Notes under the pieces: model-generated
The model's input: only the letters and a program-made list of their open reading frames with translations
The model's database searches: none
What the model was told of the DNA's origin: nothing
Origin: Kytococcus aerolatus
GTDB taxonomy: Bacteria; Actinomycetota; Actinomycetes; Actinomycetales; Dermatophilaceae
Reading direction: 5' to 3'
Assembly: GCF_900187395.1 (NCBI RefSeq)
Contig: NZ_FYEZ01000001.1
Coordinates: 310,001-374,000 of the forward strand
DNA length: 64,000 nt
Program-made: the position numbers and the translations under genes
Shown: one piece after another, positions 10,661 to 18,659 of the stretch
Layout of the letters: every line of letters starts with the position of its first letter
Numbering within the stretch: the first letter of the stretch is position 1

Positions 10661-11611
10661 ATGGCAGACCTGCACTTCACCGGGGTCGACGACACCGGCA
10701 CCCACCTGCTGCTCGCCGCCCAGGACGGCACCGAGCACCGGGTGGAGATCAGCGAGGAGCTCCGCCGTGCCCTGCGGCAGCGACCCGCCCCGGCCTCCAC
10801 CGACCAGAACTCGGTGGAGCTCACCCCGCGGGACGTGCAGGCCATGATCCGTGCCGGGCGCAGCACCGAGGAGGTGGCCCAGGCCTCCGGCTGGCCGGTG
10901 GAGAAGATCTCCCGCTACGAGGCCCCGATCCTGGCCGAGCGCGAGCACGTGGCCGGGCTGGCTCGGGGCGTCCACCTGCCGGCCCTCGGGCACGGTTCCT
11001 CGCCCACCCTGGAGAAGCGGGTCAAGGAGCGGCTGGTGATGCGCGGGCTGCGCACCGACGACGCCTGGTGGGACGCCTGGCGCCTGGCCAGCGGTCCGTG
11101 GTCGGTGGGGCTGGTCTTCACCGCCGACGGGCAGCAGCGCCGGGCCGTGTGGCACTTCGACCCCCAGACCCACTCGGTCGACCCCGCCGACGACGAGGCC
11201 CGTGCCCTGAGCACCGCGGAGGGGGACGAGCCCGCCGCCGCAGGGCGTGGCGGGACGAGCCCGGAGCACGAGGAGAGCGCGGGCAGCGCCGAGGCCACCG
11301 GCCACGAGGCCGTCAGCCACGCCACGCACAGCAGCAGCGACCACACGCGGGCACTGCGGGCCGGTGACCCGCTCACCGGGGCGATCCCGGTGCCCGACCC
11401 CGCCCCGGAGCAGGAGGAGAGCTCCGAGCACGGCTCCGCGGCGGTGGAGGACGCGTCGTCGGACCAGCCCGACGAGCAGGAGCTCGACGGCTCCCCCGAG
11501 GCCGGGCTGGCGCCGGAGATCGCCCCCCGGCAGCGTCAGCCGAAGAGCCGCCGCGGCCGCCCCTCGGTGCCGAGCTGGGACGACATCATGTTCGGCGGTC
11601 CGAAGGGCTGA
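10661..11611 (+). CDS. sepH: Septation protein SepH
   Basis: Actinobacterial cell-division protein that stimulates FtsZ assembly at the septum. The 316 residues split into a conserved N-terminal domain (about 1-180; starts MADLHFTGVDDTGTHLLL and contains the helix-turn-helix-like segment RAGRSTEEVAQASGWPVEKISRYE at 66-88) and a long acidic, Glu/Ser/Pro-rich disordered tail ending in RRGRPSVPSWDDIMFG, the conserved C-terminal signature. ATG at 10661 with GAGGAGG upstream. Its last 26 bases overlap the end of tdk on the other strand. Confidence 0.92.
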   Translation: MADLHFTGVDDTGTHLLLAAQDGTEHRVEISEELRRALRQRPAPASTDQNSVELTPRDVQAMIRAGRSTEEVAQASGWPVEKISRYEAPILAEREHVAGLARGVHLPALGHGSSPTLEKRVKERLVMRGLRTDDAWWDAWRLASGPWSVGLVFTADGQQRRAVWHFDPQTHSVDPADDEARALSTAEGDEPAAAGRGGTSPEHEESAGSAEATGHEAVSHATHSSSDHTRALRAGDPLTGAIPVPDPAPEQEESSEHGSAAVEDASSDQPDEQELDGSPEAGLAPEIAPRQRQPKSRRGRPSVPSWDDIMFGGPKG

Positions 11612-12287
11612 CCGGCGGCTTCACGGCGCACACGTCGAGGTCGAAGGGCAGCAGCGCACCCTCCGGGCCGGGGACGGACGCCCGCCGCGAGGTGACCCGC
11701 CGCATGAAGTGGCGGCGGCACAGCACCTCGTACTCCACGGTCGGCGCCTCGTCCCCACCCGCGACGTCACCGACGGCCACCTGGTCACCGTCGGTGACCA
11801 TGTGCCCGTCGACCACCCGCGCGTTGTGGGTGGCTCGGCGCCCGCACCAGCAGAGCGCCTCCACCTGCAGGACGTGCGTCCGGTCGGCGAGTTCCAGCAG
11901 CCGCTTCGAGCCGGGGAAGAGCTGGGCCCGGAAGTCAGCGGTGATGCCGAAGGCGAAGACGTCGATCTCCAGCTCGTCGACGAGCCGCGCGAGCTGGTCC
12001 ACCTGCTCGCGGGTGTAGAACTGCGCCTCGTCGCAGATCAGGTAGTGCACCGCTCTGCCCTGCGTGGCCTCGGCGACCACGAGGGCGAAGAAGTCCACCG
12101 TCTCGTCCACCTCCAGCGCCTCCCGCTGCAGGCCCAGCCGGGAGCTGACCGTCGCCTCCCCAGCCCGGTCGTTCGAGGTGAAGATCAGCCCGTGGCGACC
12201 ACGCGCCCGGTGGTTGTGGTCCATCTGCAGGGCCAGGGTGGACTTGCCGCAGTCCATCGTGCCGGTGAAGAAGGCGAGCTCGGCCAT
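11586..12287 (-). CDS. tdk: Thymidine kinase
   Basis: Type II thymidine kinase salvaging thymidine to dTMP. Walker A is GTMDCGKST at 9-17, the Walker B-like stretch is ICDEAQF near 84-90, and the lasso/zinc region includes LCWCGRRATHNARVVDG and a later C-R-R-H. At 233 residues it is slightly longer than E. coli Tdk because of a Pro-rich tail. It begins three bases after the phosphodiesterase stop, making it the last gene of the DUF5998-phosphodiesterase-tdk operon. It converges on sepH with a 26-bp overlap of coding ends. Confidence 0.95.
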   Translation of the reverse strand: MAELAFFTGTMDCGKSTLALQMDHNHRARGRHGLIFTSNDRAGEATVSSRLGLQREALEVDETVDFFALVVAEATQGRAVHYLICDEAQFYTREQVDQLARLVDELEIDVFAFGITADFRAQLFPGSKRLLELADRTHVLQVEALCWCGRRATHNARVVDGHMVTDGDQVAVGDVAGGDEAPTVEYEVLCRRHFMRRVTSRRASVPGPEGALLPFDLDVCAVKPPVSPSDRRT

Positions 12288-12290
12288 GCC

Positions 12291-13547
12291 TCAGGCCCCC
12301 CGCACCACGACGTCCGGCACGAGCAGCTCCTCGGGGTGGATCCCACCGTGCCAGCCGCGCATGGCGGTGATGCTCTGCGGGTCGGCACTCGGGTCGACCA
12401 CCGTGAAGGTCGGATCCGTCGCGGCGACGACGACGTCCCCGATCCGGGCCAGGTGCTCGGGGGCGACGGTCGGGCCGAACCAGCCGTCGGCCACCACCTC
12501 CTCCCGGGTGAGCACGAGCGCGGCATCCGGCCCGGCGTGGGTCGTGATCGTCTCGCGCCAGGTGGCGGCCACGTCGGCCAGACGGGACGGGTCGGCCGGC
12601 AGAGCCCGCCCGGCCGGGGACTCGTCCTCGCGCGGCAGGTAGAGGTACCGACAGCGCGGCTCCCCCGCCACGGCGGCCACGCCCGTCAGCAGGTGGGGGT
12701 GGTCGGCGGTGGTGAATCCGGCGCTCGCGTCGATGGCGAGCATCCCGTGGTCGGCGGTGAGCCCCAGGTGCACCCCGCGCGGCAGACCCCGCACCAGCTC
12801 GGCCAGCGCGGCGTCGATCCGCTCCAGCTCCGCGGTCCACTCCATCGAGCCCGGCCCCGTCCGGTGCCCGACCTGGTCCAGGGTCGGCCAGTACAGAAAG
12901 GCCACCACCGGCTCCGTCGGCCGCGCACCGCGCACGACCTCCAGCCCGGTGGACACCCAGGCGTCCAGGTCGTCGGCCGGCAGGTAGCTGCCCCCGCGCT
13001 GGGCGGCCCGGGTCAGGGCGGTGGTGGCGAAACGCTGGTGCCCCACCCGGGCCACGCGCACCCCGGCGTCGGCCAGCCGGCCGAAGAGGGTCGGGCGGGG
13101 CTGCCACTCCAGCGGGTCCGGGCCGTCCTTCCACGAGAGGTGGTTGAAGACCACGTCCCGCTGCGGGTCCCGGACCGCGTAGCCGAGGTGACCGTGCTCG
13201 CCGGGGGCGAGACCGGTGGCGTGGGTGGCCAGCGAGGCGGCGGTGGTGCTCGGGTACCCGCAGACCATGGGGCGGGCCGTCACCTCCGGCCCGCCGGATC
13301 GCAGCAGCTGCCGCAGGAAAGGGGCGTGCCCAGCGTAGCGCTCCACGAGGGACCAGCCCAGGCCGTCGAGCAGCACGGAGACCACCCCCTGGGCCGGCGG
13401 GAGCTCCCGGACCGGGGCAGCCCCCGGGGCGGGCACGCCGACCCCGAGGCTGGCCGCCAGCGAGCCCAGGTGACCCTGCAGCCCGTCAGGGGCGTATCCC
13501 CGGCGTGGGTGCGGGTCCAGCAGCGGCAGGCCCGACACGTCGCTCAC
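12291..13547 (-). CDS. Alkaline-phosphatase-superfamily nucleotide pyrophosphatase/phosphodiesterase
   Basis: A 418-residue predicted phosphodiesterase. VVSVLLDGLGWS supplies the first metal-binding Asp, YPSTTAASLATHATG contains the threonine nucleophile, LTADHGM gives the D-H metal pair, and TADHPH plus RGWHGG supply further histidines. There is no signal peptide, so it is cytoplasmic. The substrate is unknown; nucleotide sugars or NAD-like molecules are typical. The GTG at 13547 overlaps the DUF5998 stop as GTGA, and tdk follows three bases after its stop, suggesting a nucleotide-metabolism role. Confidence 0.85.
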   Translation of the reverse strand: MSDVSGLPLLDPHPRRGYAPDGLQGHLGSLAASLGVGVPAPGAAPVRELPPAQGVVSVLLDGLGWSLVERYAGHAPFLRQLLRSGGPEVTARPMVCGYPSTTAASLATHATGLAPGEHGHLGYAVRDPQRDVVFNHLSWKDGPDPLEWQPRPTLFGRLADAGVRVARVGHQRFATTALTRAAQRGGSYLPADDLDAWVSTGLEVVRGARPTEPVVAFLYWPTLDQVGHRTGPGSMEWTAELERIDAALAELVRGLPRGVHLGLTADHGMLAIDASAGFTTADHPHLLTGVAAVAGEPRCRYLYLPREDESPAGRALPADPSRLADVAATWRETITTHAGPDAALVLTREEVVADGWFGPTVAPEHLARIGDVVVAATDPTFTVVDPSADPQSITAMRGWHGGIHPEELLVPDVVVRGA

Positions 13548-14146
13548 CGCCCCAGCCCGGCCTGCACGGCGCGGGCGAACTCGAGGACCTGCTCGACCGC
13601 CTGCCCGCCGGAGACCTCGGCGCTCACCCGGAGACTGATGTCGTCCCCGGCCACGGTGCCCTCGTAGCCGTGGTCCCCCTCGCAGGTCGGATCGGCGCAC
13701 TGCGCCGGCACGAGGTCGAGCCGGCTGATGGCGCCCCAGCCCAGGGTCAGCGTCACCTCGCGGCCGAGGCTGCCGGGCCGGTAGTGCTCCGGGTGGCTCA
13801 TGACGTGCGAGAGCACCACTCCCCGGACCCGGTGCAGCGGCACCGTCTCCGTGGTGGCCATGGCCACCGGGGCGGACTCCACGTGCTCGGCCTCCCGGTC
13901 GTCGGCGTGGCAGATCACCAGCCGACCGGGGGTCAGGACGAGCACCGTGAGGTGACGACGCACCGTCTCGGTGTCGAAGGTGGCCTCCTGGTGCACGACG
14001 TGCGAGATGACCTCCTGCCCGGCGATGGCCAGGCCGACGACGTCGGCCACGAGCTCCGGGTAGTAGCCGGCGGCGTCGATGTCCTGCGCCAGGGCGGGAG
14101 GCAGGGCGTCGGCGGGCACGTGGGGGTGCTGGAGGCGTCCGGGCAT
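13544..14146 (-). CDS. DUF5998 family protein
   Basis: A 200-residue cytoplasmic protein with a conserved central part (QEVISHVVHQEATFDTETVRRHLTVLVLTPGRLVI, then LHRVRGVVLSHVM) and a cysteine pair in ADPTCEGDHGYEG. It matches the actinobacterial DUF5998 family, which has no assigned activity. An in-frame ATG lies three codons upstream at 14155, but at 14146 a CAGGAT -10-like box sits seven bases ahead and suits a leaderless start. It heads the operon that continues with the phosphodiesterase and tdk. Confidence 0.8.
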   Translation of the reverse strand: MPGRLQHPHVPADALPPALAQDIDAAGYYPELVADVVGLAIAGQEVISHVVHQEATFDTETVRRHLTVLVLTPGRLVICHADDREAEHVESAPVAMATTETVPLHRVRGVVLSHVMSHPEHYRPGSLGREVTLTLGWGAISRLDLVPAQCADPTCEGDHGYEGTVAGDDISLRVSAEVSGGQAVEQVLEFARAVQAGLGR

Positions 14147-14243
14147 GGCGCACATCCTGCCACCCGGGTCCGACGGCCCGGGGTGGCGCTCCCCAGCCCG
14201 CCGGGGCGTGCTCCTGCCGCGAGGGGGCGCCGGCGAGAGCGCC

Positions 14244-16751
14244 TCAGGCGATGTGCACGCCGCTGATGACCCGCCGGCGCGCGTCGTGCCGCACGTCCGC
14301 CCGGCGCACCGTCCCGGCGGCCCGGTGCACCCGCGCCCCGTCCGCGGTCACCGTGACCGGCGAGAGGCTCAGTGCGGCCACCTCCGGCACCTCGTCGGCC
14401 AGCAGCGAGAGGCGGGTGACGAGCTCCTCCAGGGCCGCCCGGTCGGCGCCCCGGTGCTCCAGCAGCTCCGCCCCCCGGAGGCTGTCCACCAGGTCACGGA
14501 CGTCGACGTCCGTCAGCGGCGGCACGCGATGGCTGGGCGTGCCCAGCAGGTCGGCCGTGGGTCCGTGCAGGGCCAGCGAGACGACCGGCCCGAAGAGCGG
14601 GTCCTCCCGGGAGGCCACCACCATCGGCACCACGTCCTCGGGCCAGCGGGCCGGGATCTCCCCCGTCCCGCCGTCGTGCAGGGAGACCCCGACGCAGCCG
14701 AGGAGCCGCTCGACCTCCTCGCGGGTGAGCTCACGGCCCCGCGGGGTGCGCAGCAGGATCTCCTCGGTCATCTCGCGGGCGGCGTCGAGATCCTTCCAGG
14801 CCACGCCCTCGGGCAGCTCGTGCTGGCCCCGGTCGGCCCGTCGCCAGGCGGCGTAGCGCTCGACGGCGTTCAGGGCGCGCACCGCATCCTCCGGCACCAT
14901 GTAGGCGGGGACGAGCTCGCTGACGGTGCCCTCGTCGGTCTCCTTGGAGGCCTTGAGGGTCTCGCTCAGCCCGTCCATGCCGGTCATCGTCGTGAGGCAG
15001 GGCTTCTCGTGGGTCAACGCCACCGTGGCCACGGTCCGGGCGAGCTCCTCGGAGCCGCCCACCAGCGGCGGGATGAACACGGCCAGCACCGAGTGGACGG
15101 CCGGGTCCTCGAAGGCCTCGTGCAGGGACGCGGCTGTCTCCTCCATCGAGGCGTCGTGGGCCAGGGTCACCGGTTCCCGCACGACCTCCAGCCCGCGGCC
15201 CACGCAGGCGTCGGCGGTGAGAGCGGCCAAGGAGGTCGAGTTGCCGAGGATCGCCACGCCGCGCCCCTCCGGCAGGGGCTGGTGGAGCACCAGCTGGGCG
15301 ACGTTGAACATCTGGTGGATGTTCGCCACCCGGATGATGCCGCTCTGGCGCAGCATCGCGTCCAGCGCCTCCGGCCGGGCCTCGCTCTGCCGGATGAGGT
15401 GACCCGGTGGGACGCCGTAGCCGGAGGTGCCCGACTTGATGGCGATGATCGGCTTCTTGGCCGAGAGCCGGCTGGCGATGCGGAAGAACTTGCGGGCGTT
15501 GCCGAGGGTCTCCAGGTAGAGACCCACCGCGGTGGTGTCGGTGTCGTCCATCCAGTACTGCATGACGTCGTTGCCCGAGACGTCCGCCCGGTTGCCCGCC
15601 GAGATGAAGGTGGACAGGCCCACCCCGCGCTGCCGGGCGGTCTGCGTGACCGACACGCCCAGCGCACCGGACTGGGCGAAGAGGCCGAACGAGCCGCGGA
15701 CCGAGGGGGCACCCAGGGTGGCGTTCAGCGAGACCCCCTCGGCGGAGTTGCTCAGCCCGTAGGAGTTCGGCCCCACCAGGCGCATCCCGTGCCAGTGGAC
15801 CAGGCGCACCAGCTCCCGCTGCCGGCGCGCCCCCTCCGGCCCGGACTCGGCGAAGCCCGCCGAGACCACGAGCACCGAGTGGACGCCCAGCCGGGCGCAG
15901 TCGGCCACGACGTCGTTCACCTTCTCCGCCGGCAAGGCGATGACCGCGAGGTCGAAGGGGCCCTCGAGGTCGTCCAGGTGGTGGGTGGTGCGCACGCCGT
16001 GGATCTCCTCGACCTCCGGGTGCACCACCTCCAGCCGCCCGGTGTACCCACCGGCGACGATCTCGGCGAGCACCTTGTTGCCGATCGTCTCGGCGCGGCG
16101 GGAGACACCGATCATCACCACCGACTCCGGGCGCAGCACCCGGCTCATGGAGCGCGCCTCGGCACGCTGCTCCCGGGACTCCCGCACCTGCCGGGCCGCC
16201 TCGTTCGGCTCGATGTCGAAGGAGACGGCGATGACCCCGTCCTCGAACTGGTGAGCGACCTCGTAGCCGGCGTCCGAGAAGACGTTCATCATCTGCCGGT
16301 TCTCCGGCAGCACGTCGGCCACGAAGCGCTGGATGCCCAGCTCGTCACCGATGGCCGCCAGGTGTTCGAGCATCACCGACCCCAGCCCCCGGCCCTGGTG
16401 GGCGTCGGCCACGTTGAAGGCCACCTCGGCGGAGGTGGGGGTGACCCGGTCGAAGCGGGCGATGGCCAGGAGCTCGCCGCCGATCTCGGCCACCAGGGCG
16501 ACCCGCTGGTCCTGGTCCACCTGCGTGAAGCGGTCCAGGTCGCGCGAGGAGATCTCGGGGATCGTCGCGAAGAAGCGCAGGTAGCGCGAGCGCTCCGACT
16601 GCCGGCGGTGGAACTCGGCGATCGCCTCCCGGTCGTCGGTGGAGATCGGGCGCACGTGGGCGACTGCGCCGTCGGTGAGCACGACGTCCGCCTCCCAGGT
16701 GGCGGCGCGCTGGATCCGGACGGCCTCGGTGGTCTCGCCGACGTCACTCAT
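14244..16751 (-). CDS. Pat-type protein lysine acetyltransferase (GNAT fused to an ADP-forming acyl-CoA ligase-like module)
   Basis: An 835-residue cytoplasmic fusion. Residues about 25-185 are a GNAT domain with acetyl-CoA motif HQGRGLGSVML. A CoA-binding Rossmann domain follows (about 205-300, RPESVVMIGVSRRAETIGNKV), then succinyl-CoA-ligase-like domains (VSAGFAESG, LVGPNSYGLSN, SAGNRADVSGNDVMQYW, IAIKSGTSGYG) and a C-terminal ATP-grasp-like region from about 610. The N-terminal GNAT order is the actinobacterial arrangement; Salmonella Pat has GNAT at the C-terminus. Pat enzymes acetylate the catalytic lysine of AMP-forming acyl-CoA synthetases, and one lies divergently 63 bp away. The start has CATAGT six bases upstream, so it is probably leaderless. 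Confidence 0.85.
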   Translation of the reverse strand: MSDVGETTEAVRIQRAATWEADVVLTDGAVAHVRPISTDDREAIAEFHRRQSERSRYLRFFATIPEISSRDLDRFTQVDQDQRVALVAEIGGELLAIARFDRVTPTSAEVAFNVADAHQGRGLGSVMLEHLAAIGDELGIQRFVADVLPENRQMMNVFSDAGYEVAHQFEDGVIAVSFDIEPNEAARQVRESREQRAEARSMSRVLRPESVVMIGVSRRAETIGNKVLAEIVAGGYTGRLEVVHPEVEEIHGVRTTHHLDDLEGPFDLAVIALPAEKVNDVVADCARLGVHSVLVVSAGFAESGPEGARRQRELVRLVHWHGMRLVGPNSYGLSNSAEGVSLNATLGAPSVRGSFGLFAQSGALGVSVTQTARQRGVGLSTFISAGNRADVSGNDVMQYWMDDTDTTAVGLYLETLGNARKFFRIASRLSAKKPIIAIKSGTSGYGVPPGHLIRQSEARPEALDAMLRQSGIIRVANIHQMFNVAQLVLHQPLPEGRGVAILGNSTSLAALTADACVGRGLEVVREPVTLAHDASMEETAASLHEAFEDPAVHSVLAVFIPPLVGGSEELARTVATVALTHEKPCLTTMTGMDGLSETLKASKETDEGTVSELVPAYMVPEDAVRALNAVERYAAWRRADRGQHELPEGVAWKDLDAAREMTEEILLRTPRGRELTREEVERLLGCVGVSLHDGGTGEIPARWPEDVVPMVVASREDPLFGPVVSLALHGPTADLLGTPSHRVPPLTDVDVRDLVDSLRGAELLEHRGADRAALEELVTRLSLLADEVPEVAALSLSPVTVTADGARVHRAAGTVRRADVRHDARRRVISGVHIA

Positions 16752-16814
16752 GGATCCACTATGGCACCCGCGGGTCGGATGTGACCTGCTTCACCCACCC
16801 GGTAGCGTGCCGAC
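16752..16814. promoter_or_regulatory. 63-bp divergent promoter region with two leaderless-type -10 boxes
   Basis: On the minus strand CATAGT (16758-16763) ends six bases before the acetyltransferase ATG; on the plus strand TAGCGT (16803-16808) ends six bases before the acyl-CoA synthetase ATG. Neither gene has a Shine-Dalgarno. The two -10 boxes are 39 bp apart, so one bound regulator could affect both. Confidence 0.55.
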
Positions 16815-18578
16815 ATGGACACCAACTCCCAGAAGTTCGCCGCCGCACGTGACGCCGTGCTCGCCCTGCACGACCAGGACGACGCCGCCGTCGACGCCTT
16901 CGTGATGCCCCAGTTCGACGAGTTCAACTGGGCGCTGGACCACCTCAACGCCGTGGCCGCCGGCCCCCGCGCGCAGGAGCCCGCCCTGCGGATCATCGAC
17001 ATGCTCAAGGACGGCCAGCAGGCCCACCAGCTCACCTGGGCCGAGGTCGCCAGCACCTCCAACCAGGTCGCCAACTGGCTGCGGGAGAACGGTGTGGCCC
17101 GCGGCGACCGCGTGCTCGTCATGCTGGGCAACCAGCTCGAGCTCTGGAAGGCCATGGTGGCCTGCATCAAGCTCGGCGTGGAGGTCATCCCGGCCACCAC
17201 CCTGCTCACCCCGGAGGACCTCACCGACCGCGTGGCCCGCGGCCGGGTCAAGCACGTCATCACCAACGCCCACGAGGCGGACACCTTCGCCCGCGTGGCC
17301 GGCGACTACCAGAAGATCGCCGTCTGCGGCGAGAAGGAGACCCCGGAGGGCTGGCTGCGCTTCGAGGACTCCGAGGGCGCGAGCGCCGAGTTCACCCCGG
17401 ACGCCCCCACGAAGGCCGCCGACACGATGCTCCTGTACTTCACCTCCGGCACCACCTCGGCGCCGAAGCTCGTGGAGCACACCCACTACAGCTACACCGT
17501 GGGCTCGCTGTCGACCATGTTCTGGATCGGCCTCCGCCCCGGTGACGTCCACGTGAACGTCTCCTCCCCCGGCTGGGCCAAGCACGCTTGGAGCTCCCTC
17601 TTCGCCCCGTGGAGCGCCGAGGCCACCATCCTCATGATCAACCAGCCGCGCTTCGACGCCGGGAACCTGCTCAAGGTGCTGGCCGAGGAGGAGGCCACCA
17701 CCTTCTGCGCCCCGCCCACCGTGTACCGCATGGTCATGCAGCAGGACCTGCCCACCTGGCGCGAGAAGCTCTCGCTGCGCGAGATGGTCGGCGCCGGCGA
17801 GCCGCTGAACCCCGAGGTGATCGCCCGCGTCGAGTCCGGTCTGGGCATCACCATCCGCGACGGCTTCGGCCAGACCGAGACCACCGCGCAGATCGGCAAC
17901 ACCCCCGGGCGCCCGCTGAAGCCCGGCTCGATGGGCCGCCCGCTGCCCGGCTACGACGTGATCCTGCTCGACCCGGCCACCGGCGAGGAGGTCACCACCC
18001 CCGGCGAGGAGGGCGAGCTCTCGCTGCGCCTCGACGGGCCGAAGGGCCGCCCGGTGGGCCTCATGGTCGGCTACCACGGCGACGAGGAGAAGACCGCCAC
18101 CGTGATGCGCGACGGCGCCTACCGCACCGGTGACATGGCCATGAAGGACGACGAGGGCTACATCACCTACGTCGGGCGTGCCGACGACGTCTTCAAGGCC
18201 AGCGACTACCGCATCAGCCCCTTCGAGGTGGAGTCGGTGCTCATCGAGCACGAGCTGGTGGCCGAGGCCGCGGTCGTGCCCTCGCCGGACCCGACCCGCC
18301 TCTCCGTGCCGAAGGCCTACGTGGTGCTGCGCGAGGGTGTGGAGCCGAGCAAGGAGATCGCCGAGTCGATCCTCTCCTACTGCCGCGTCAACCTGGCCCC
18401 CTACAAGCGCGTGCGCCGCCTGGAGTTCGGCGAGCTGCCGAAGACCGTCTCGGGCAAGATCCGCCGCGTGGAGCTCAAGGCCCGCGAGGTGGAGTTCCAC
18501 CCGGTCGGCGACGACCCGACCGAGCGCGCCAGCGAGTGGGAGTTCTGGGAGAGCGACTTCCCGAACCTCAAGGGCTGA
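16815..18578 (+). CDS. AMP-forming acyl-CoA synthetase (acetyl/medium-chain type)
   Basis: Activates a carboxylic acid to its acyl-CoA through an acyl-AMP. The 587-residue protein has motif A3 YFTSGTTSAPKLVEHTH near 207-223, A5 DGFGQTETT near 351, A7 YRTGDMA near 436, A8 YVGRADDVFKASDYRISPFEVE, and the catalytic lysine motif A10 PKTVSGKIRR near residue 550, the lysine that Pat-type enzymes acetylate. The overall pattern resembles medium-chain/benzoate synthetases more than classical Acs; the substrate is not resolved. ATG at 16815 with TAGCGT six bases upstream. A 19-bp-stem terminator follows ten bases after the stop. Confidence 0.92.
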   Translation: MDTNSQKFAAARDAVLALHDQDDAAVDAFVMPQFDEFNWALDHLNAVAAGPRAQEPALRIIDMLKDGQQAHQLTWAEVASTSNQVANWLRENGVARGDRVLVMLGNQLELWKAMVACIKLGVEVIPATTLLTPEDLTDRVARGRVKHVITNAHEADTFARVAGDYQKIAVCGEKETPEGWLRFEDSEGASAEFTPDAPTKAADTMLLYFTSGTTSAPKLVEHTHYSYTVGSLSTMFWIGLRPGDVHVNVSSPGWAKHAWSSLFAPWSAEATILMINQPRFDAGNLLKVLAEEEATTFCAPPTVYRMVMQQDLPTWREKLSLREMVGAGEPLNPEVIARVESGLGITIRDGFGQTETTAQIGNTPGRPLKPGSMGRPLPGYDVILLDPATGEEVTTPGEEGELSLRLDGPKGRPVGLMVGYHGDEEKTATVMRDGAYRTGDMAMKDDEGYITYVGRADDVFKASDYRISPFEVESVLIEHELVAEAAVVPSPDPTRLSVPKAYVVLREGVEPSKEIAESILSYCRVNLAPYKRVRRLEFGELPKTVSGKIRRVELKAREVEFHPVGDDPTERASEWEFWESDFPNLKG

Positions 18579-18587
18579 GCCGCCCGG

Positions 18588-18630
18588 GGTGCCGGGCGGG
18601 TCGGGGCGTCTCCCCGACCCGCCCGGCACC
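18588..18630 (+). terminator. Hairpin terminator after the acyl-CoA synthetase
   Basis: Positions 18588-18606 pair perfectly with 18612-18630 (19 bp, five-base loop), directly after the synthetase stop and before parC. Confidence 0.85.
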
Positions 18631-18659
18631 TTGCGTCAGGGGGCGGGACGGCGCTTGCG

